Position numbers and translations under genes: made by a program
Notes under the pieces: generated by a model
Told to the model about the DNA's origin: nothing
The model's database searches: none
The model's input: the letters and a program-made list of their open reading frames with translations, nothing else
Shown here: one piece after another, positions 60,226-64,000 of the stretch
Position numbering within the stretch: position 1 is the stretch's first letter
Layout: every line of letters starts with the position of its first letter
Assembly: GCF_012070395.1 (NCBI RefSeq)
Contig: NZ_JAAFYS010000003.1
Coordinates: 744,001-808,000, forward strand
DNA: 64,000 nt
Reading direction: 5' to 3'
From: Pseudoroseicyclus tamaricis
GTDB lineage: Bacteria > Pseudomonadota > Alphaproteobacteria > Rhodobacterales > Rhodobacteraceae

Positions 60226-61260
60226 ATGAGCTACCATTTCAAGACCGCCCTCGCGGCAACCGGCCTCGCGCTGACCCTCGGCGCCCCGGCCCACGCGCAG
60301 AGCACCCGCGTGCTGGTGAACTGCTTCTTCCCGCCGCAGCACTTCGTCTGCACTGACGTGCTCGGCACATGGGCGCAGGACGTGAGCGCGGCGACGGAGG
60401 GCCGCGTGCAGGTCGCCATCCTGCCCAGCAACATGGCGCCCCCGCCCGAGCAGCTGACCTCCACCCGCGACGGGGTCTTCGACGCCGCCCTGCAGATGAA
60501 CGTCTTCATCGCCAACGAGGTGACCGGCATCCAGCTCGGCATGCTGCCCTTCACCGGCACCGCCGATTCCCGCGCCAACTCGCTGGCCCTCTGGAGCACT
60601 TACGAGGAATACTTCGCCGAGGCGGACGAGTACGAGGGTGTCGAGCTTCTCTCCGTCTACGTGGCCCCGGGAGCGGATTTCTACTCGCTCGACGGCACGC
60701 CGATCCTCTCGGTGCAGGACCTCGCCGACAAGAAGATGTGGGCCGCCGCCGGCCTCGTGGCGGAAGAGCTGAAGGACCTCGGCTCCCCCGTCGTCTCCGG
60801 CCCCGCCGTCCAGATGACGGAGTTGATCCAGCGCGGCGTCGTCGACGGCTTCGTCGGCATCCCGGCCACCGACGCGCAGGTCTTCAACGTCCTGCCGCCG
60901 GCGGAATCGATCACGGTGACGGATCGCAAGATCTCCACCCCCGCCTTCTCCTTCTTCATCAACTCCGATGTCTGGGCGGAGATTTCCCCCGAGGATCAGG
61001 AGGCCATCCGCGCCCTCTCCGGCGCCGCCTGGGCGGAGAAGGTGGGCACCATCTTCACCGAGGTCGAGGCCGGCGTGCATGAGGAGATCGCCGGGATGAT
61101 GGAGGTCCACGAGGCCTCGCCCGAGTTCGAGCAGGCCCTGATCGACGCCGCCCAGCCCTACATTGACGCCTGGATCGAGGAGGCGAGTGCCAAGGGCATC
61201 GACGGGCAGGCGGCGCTCGACTTCTACATGGCCGAGATCCAGCGGCTGACGGCCGAATGA
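60226..61260 (+). CDS. TRAP transporter substrate-binding protein (DctP)
   Basis: 344 residues with signal peptide ending GAPAHAQ (about residue 25). DctP fold: FPPQHFVCTDVLGTWAQDVSAATEGRVQVAIL at the start, then LADKKMWAAAGLVAEELKDLGSPVVSGPAVQMTELIQRGVVDGFVG with the helix-bound ligand Arg region. The solute is unknown; the downstream sulfatase suggests a sulfated or phosphorylated organic compound. Ribosome site GGGAGGA. Confidence 0.92.
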   Translation: MSYHFKTALAATGLALTLGAPAHAQSTRVLVNCFFPPQHFVCTDVLGTWAQDVSAATEGRVQVAILPSNMAPPPEQLTSTRDGVFDAALQMNVFIANEVTGIQLGMLPFTGTADSRANSLALWSTYEEYFAEADEYEGVELLSVYVAPGADFYSLDGTPILSVQDLADKKMWAAAGLVAEELKDLGSPVVSGPAVQMTELIQRGVVDGFVGIPATDAQVFNVLPPAESITVTDRKISTPAFSFFINSDVWAEISPEDQEAIRALSGAAWAEKVGTIFTEVEAGVHEEIAGMMEVHEASPEFEQALIDAAQPYIDAWIEEASAKGIDGQAALDFYMAEIQRLTAE

Positions 61261-61298
61261 CAGGCCGGCCAGGCGGACGAGGAGAGAGGGAGAGCAGC

Positions 61299-62930
61299 AT
61301 GAGCAAGCCGAAGAACGTGCTCTGGATCATGGCCGATCAGCTGAGGTTCGACTACCTCAGCTGCTACGGCCATCCCCACCTGCACACCCCCAATATCGAC
61401 CGCCTGGCCGCACGCGGCGTGCGCTTCACCAACGCCTACGTCCAGTCGCCCATCTGCGGCCCCTCCCGCATGTCGAGCTACACGGGCCGCTACACCCGCT
61501 CCCACGGCGCCACCTGGAACGGCTTCCCGCTCCGAGTCGGCGAGCCGACCCTCGGCGACCATCTCCGCGAGATCGGCGTGCGCCCGGTGATCGTCGGCAA
61601 GACCCACATGGTCGCCGACACCAAGGGGATGGAATGGCTCGGCATCGACCCCGGCTCCACCATCGGCATCTCCATCTCCGAATGCGGCTTCGAGCCCTAC
61701 GAGCGCGACGACGGGATGCATCCCTACGGCCCCTACGACCCCGACCCCGCCTACAATCGCGCCCTGCAGGAGGCGGGCGTCGAGGGCGACAACCCGTGGG
61801 AAGAGCACGCCAACTCCGCCGCCGGCGACGACGGCGAGCGCCTCTCCGGCTGGCTGCTCAAGTATGCCAACCTCCCGGCCGACGTGCCCGAGGAGCTCTC
61901 CGAGACGCCCTACATGACCCGCCGGGCCATGCAGTTCATGGAGGAGGCCGGCGACGCGCCCTGGCTCTGCCACCTCTCCTTCATCAAGCCGCACTGGCCC
62001 TATATCGTCCCCGCGCCCTACCACGACATGTACGGGCCGGAGCACATCCTGCCCCCCGTGCGCGCCGAGGCGGAGAAGGTGACGGACCATCCCGTCTTCC
62101 GCGCCTTCATCGAAAGCCGCATCTGCCGCAGCTTCGCCCGTGACGAGGTCCGCGAGCGGGTGATCCCCGCCTACATGGGCCTGATCAAGCAGATCGACGA
62201 CCAGATGGGCGTGCTCTTGGGTTGGATGGAGGAGCGCGGGCTCTTCGAGACCACGATGATCGTCTTCACCTCCGACCATGGCGATTACCTTGGCGATCAC
62301 TGGATGGGCGAGAAGGATCTCTTCCACGAGCCCTCCGTGAAGGTGCCGCTGATCGTCTACGACCCCCGCCCCGAAGCCGACGACACCCGCGGCACGGTCC
62401 GCTCCGAGCTGGTCGAGGCCATCGACCTCGCCCCCACCTTCCTCAGCTATTTCGGCGGGCCGGCGAAGCCGCATATCCTCGAGGGGCGCGGGCTGGAGCC
62501 GCTGCTCCACAATCGCGCCAAGCCCGCCGAATGGCGGCAATACGCGGTGTCGGAATACGATTACGCCACCCGTCCCGCCCGCCAGGCCATCGGCAACGCT
62601 CAGGAGGAGGCCCGGCTCGTCATGCTCCGCGACGGGCGGTGGAAATACGTCCACGCCGAAGGCTTCCGCCCGATGCTCTTCGACCTGCAGACCGACCCCG
62701 ACGAGCTCCACGACCTCGGCGCCAGCCGCGCCCCCGAGCACGCCGCCGTCCGCGCCCGCATGATGGTCGCCCTCGGCCGCTGGTCCCGCCGGCACCACAA
62801 TCGCATCACGCTCTCCCCCGAGCAGATCGAGGCGATGACGGGCAAGGAGCCGCCCGGCATCCTCATCGGCTTCTGGGACGAGGCGGAATACGAGGCGGAA
62901 TTCGGCAAGCCCTTCGCCGAGCGCCCCTGA
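61299..62930 (+). CDS. Sulfatase-family hydrolase (arylsulfatase/phosphonate monoester hydrolase type)
   Basis: 543 residues, cytoplasmic (no signal peptide). Metal ligands at the start (WIMADQLRFDYL) and formylglycine site Cys53 in CGPSRMSSYTGR, matching the C-x-P-x-R signature. Further blocks GKTHMVADTKG and FTSDHGDYLGDHWMGEKDLFHEPSVKVPLIVYDP; the latter resembles phosphonate monoester hydrolases. Following TRAP genes by 38 bases, it likely hydrolyses the imported ester. A formylglycine-generating enzyme is not in the window. Confidence 0.91.
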   Translation: MSKPKNVLWIMADQLRFDYLSCYGHPHLHTPNIDRLAARGVRFTNAYVQSPICGPSRMSSYTGRYTRSHGATWNGFPLRVGEPTLGDHLREIGVRPVIVGKTHMVADTKGMEWLGIDPGSTIGISISECGFEPYERDDGMHPYGPYDPDPAYNRALQEAGVEGDNPWEEHANSAAGDDGERLSGWLLKYANLPADVPEELSETPYMTRRAMQFMEEAGDAPWLCHLSFIKPHWPYIVPAPYHDMYGPEHILPPVRAEAEKVTDHPVFRAFIESRICRSFARDEVRERVIPAYMGLIKQIDDQMGVLLGWMEERGLFETTMIVFTSDHGDYLGDHWMGEKDLFHEPSVKVPLIVYDPRPEADDTRGTVRSELVEAIDLAPTFLSYFGGPAKPHILEGRGLEPLLHNRAKPAEWRQYAVSEYDYATRPARQAIGNAQEEARLVMLRDGRWKYVHAEGFRPMLFDLQTDPDELHDLGASRAPEHAAVRARMMVALGRWSRRHHNRITLSPEQIEAMTGKEPPGILIGFWDEAEYEAEFGKPFAERP

Positions 62931-63060
62931 CCGGCTGAGACGCGGCCCCCGGCCCCGCCGCCTTGCCCTCGCAGAGCAGCCCCTCACTCCGAAGGCGTGG
63001 CGAATCTATCGGTCACGGAATCGGCGCACGCAGAGGCGGCCAAACGGTAGTCTTTCGAGG

Positions 63061-63090
63061 CGCTGGAGCGGCATCTGCGCCGTTCCAGCG
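63061..63090. repeat. Inverted repeat bordering a truncated gene
   Basis: 11-base arms CGCTGGAGCGG / CCGTTCCAGCG with one mismatch and an 8-base loop. The right end coincides with the point where recognisable monooxygenase-domain coding begins, which may mark a rearrangement junction. Confidence 0.5.
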
Positions 63091-63354
63091 CCCGGGTTCG
63101 TCAATGAGCGCTTCCAGTCCCTCGCCGACCCGGACCGCATGCTGTCACTGTCCTTCTGGCGGGACGAGGCCGCGATCCGCGCCTGGCGACAGCTCGAGAC
63201 ACACCGGGCGGCGCAGAGTGCCGGGCGGAGGTCGGTCTTTCGCGACTATCGCCTGCGGGTCGCCGAGGTGCTGCGCGACTACGGGATGACGGCCCGCGAT
63301 CAGGCTCCGCCGGACTCGCGCGCTCATCATAAGGCCGGGAGTGATGCGGCATGA
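63091..63354 (+). pseudogene. 5'-truncated antibiotic-biosynthesis-monooxygenase (ABM) domain gene
   Basis: The frame reads GFVNERFQSLADPDRMLSLSFWRDEAAIRAWRQLETHRAAQ... and ends VLRDYGMTARDQAPPDSRAHH. This is the C-terminal two thirds of an ABM-domain protein, including the conserved SLSFWRDEAAIRAWR. The usual N-terminal strand (a methionine plus hydrophobic sheet about 30 residues earlier) is absent; sequence before 63091 is unrelated. An ATG at 63139 could still give 71 residues. Sequence between 62931 and 63090 holds no gene. Confidence 0.6.
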
Positions 63355-63399
63355 GGGGCGACTCTCTTGCCGCCGCTCGGGCCCTGAAGGCCCCCGTGC

Positions 63400-63741
63400 T
63401 CAGTCCTGAGCGTTCAGATGTCTCGCCCATTCCTTGCTGAAGTCCCCCAGCGGGCGGAGCTGCCCGTAGAGGCGCAAGCCCAGCTCGGTCGGCGCGTATC
63501 CATCCTCTACGCGATGGACGAAGCCCGCCGCCTGAAGCTCCTTCAGGCGAGTGTTCAGCGCCGCGGGTGAGATGGATTCGCAGTCTTCCTGCAGCTTGCG
63601 AAAGGTGCAGGGGCCGATTTCGCTCAGCGTCCAGAGCACTCCCATGGCCCAGTGACGCCCCAGAAGATCGAAGAGCGCCATGATGGGCGCCCCGCTCCTC
63701 GAGCCTCTCACGGGCTGCCCCGGCATCGGAATCTTGGTCAC
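63400..63741 (-). CDS. HxlR-family transcriptional regulator
   Basis: 113 residues, winged-helix MarR-like DNA-binding protein. HxlR blocks ALFDLLGRHWAMGVLWTLSEIGPCTFRKLQ, SISPAALNTRLKELQAAGFVHR and YAPTELGLRLYGQLRPLGDFSKEWA. GTG start at 63741 or ATG at 63726. Divergent from the SMP-30 gene with a TGCTACA..TGTAGCA dyad between. Confidence 0.9.
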   Translation of the reverse strand: MTKIPMPGQPVRGSRSGAPIMALFDLLGRHWAMGVLWTLSEIGPCTFRKLQEDCESISPAALNTRLKELQAAGFVHRVEDGYAPTELGLRLYGQLRPLGDFSKEWARHLNAQD

Positions 63742-63754
63742 TTGCTATGCTTTC

Positions 63755-63788
63755 TGTAGCGCTCTAAGTTGCTACATAATTTGTAGCA
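63755..63788. promoter_or_regulatory. HxlR operator candidate with three TGTAGC half-sites
   Basis: Perfect palindrome TGCTACA-taatt-TGTAGCA at 63770-63788 and an extra half-site TGTAGC at 63755-63760, within the 66-base divergent region. A/T-rich core suits both promoter and operator. Confidence 0.6.
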
Positions 63789-63807
63789 CCTCAGAACGGG
63801 ATCGCCA

Positions 63808-64000
63808 ATGACCAGGACCGACACCTACGAAATCCGTGACGACCGGTTCAAACGCAGCATCAAGCTCGACGAGCCTGTCGAACGACTGTGGACCGGCGGG
63901 AAGTGGACGGAAGGGCCTGTCTACTCTGCGGCCTTCAGATGCCTGATCTGGAGCGACATTCCCAATGACCGGCGCCTGCGCTGGGATGAGCTGACCGGCG
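63808..64000 (+). CDS. SMP-30/gluconolactonase family protein (partial, cut by window end)
   Basis: First 64 codons visible. YEIRDDRFKRSIKLDEPVERLWTGGKWTEGPVYSAA and LIWSDIPNDRRLRWDELTG are the conserved first blades of SMP-30/gluconolaconase-type lactonases, with the metal-ligand Glu in TEGPVY. Likely hydrolyses a sugar lactone. ATG at 63808. Expected to be regulated by the divergent HxlR protein. Confidence 0.88.
   Translation, partial: MTRTDTYEIRDDRFKRSIKLDEPVERLWTGGKWTEGPVYSAAFRCLIWSDIPNDRRLRWDELTG

Noticed and set aside
1-64000. CRISPR array, rRNA, tRNA or intact insertion sequence
   Set aside because: No regularly spaced direct repeats, no rRNA-like sequence, no tRNA cloverleaf and no transposase frame were recognised.

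Overview
High-G+C alphaproteobacterial DNA, most likely a Rhodobacteraceae (Roseobacter-type) chromosome. The signs are glcDEF, TRAP, Pot-type and Ynj-type transporters, intergenic hairpin repeats ending in CGGCCAGATGAA, and dense ATGA/GTGA gene overlaps. No rRNA, tRNA, CRISPR array or intact insertion sequence was found. The left edge cuts a repeat just downstream of glcF; the right edge cuts an SMP-30/gluconolactonase gene.

Layout. 60-3999 (-): glycolate oxidase glcD-glcE-glcF. 4117-5316 (+): DUF599 membrane protein and a Fur-family regulator. 5906-9991 (+): YnjB-type ABC importer with two separate permeases. 10079-12869: gluconate block (gluconokinase, gluconate 5-dehydrogenase, divergent 6-phosphogluconate dehydrogenase). 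13327-14547 (-): lipoprotein lytic transglycosylase. 14719-19714: polyol/sugar block (MFS carrier, zinc polyol dehydrogenase, TIM-barrel isomerase, two aldo/keto reductases) with two copies of a TTGTCTGACAA operator. 19776-24512 (-): LysR regulator, PQQ dehydrogenase with a separately encoded membrane protein, topoisomerase IB. 24895-30361 (+): three tandem paralogues of an unrecognised secreted protein plus a secreted alpha/beta hydrolase. 30773-35480: aromatic ring-cleavage cluster (divergent LysR, intradiol dioxygenase, VOC dioxygenase, esterase, maleylacetate reductase). 35588-39021 (-): envelope/stress operon headed by a 22-residue membrane peptide and preceded by a sequence matching the EcfG general-stress promoter. 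39238-40020 (+): ZIP transporter. 40340-46158: amidohydrolase divergent from a spermidine/putrescine-type ABC importer. 46225-47371: two small membrane proteins. 47368-57338: carotenoid cluster. 57340-62930: LysR, TRAP transporter and sulfatase. 63091-end: truncated monooxygenase-domain remnant, HxlR regulator and SMP-30 gene.

The standout system is 47368-57338. It holds idi, an aldehyde dehydrogenase, a CrtQ-like glycosyltransferase, a PlsC-type acyltransferase, CrtP-like and CrtN-like oxidoreductases, and HpnC-HpnD-HpnE. Together these give a coherent route from farnesyl diphosphate through squalene to a glycosylated, acylated C30 carotenoic acid (staphyloxanthin-like), with the hydroxysqualene route in place of CrtM. 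The second item of interest is the triplicated secreted family next to a ring-cleavage cluster, suggesting extracytoplasmic processing of an aromatic compound or ester.

Intergenic DNA carries at least two repeat families: a GTAGGGTGGGTT/AACCCACC palindrome, partly linked to a longer composite hairpin block, and the CGGCCAGATGAA hairpin family. They lie at gene 3' ends, and in two places they supply coding sequence or a stop codon to glc genes.
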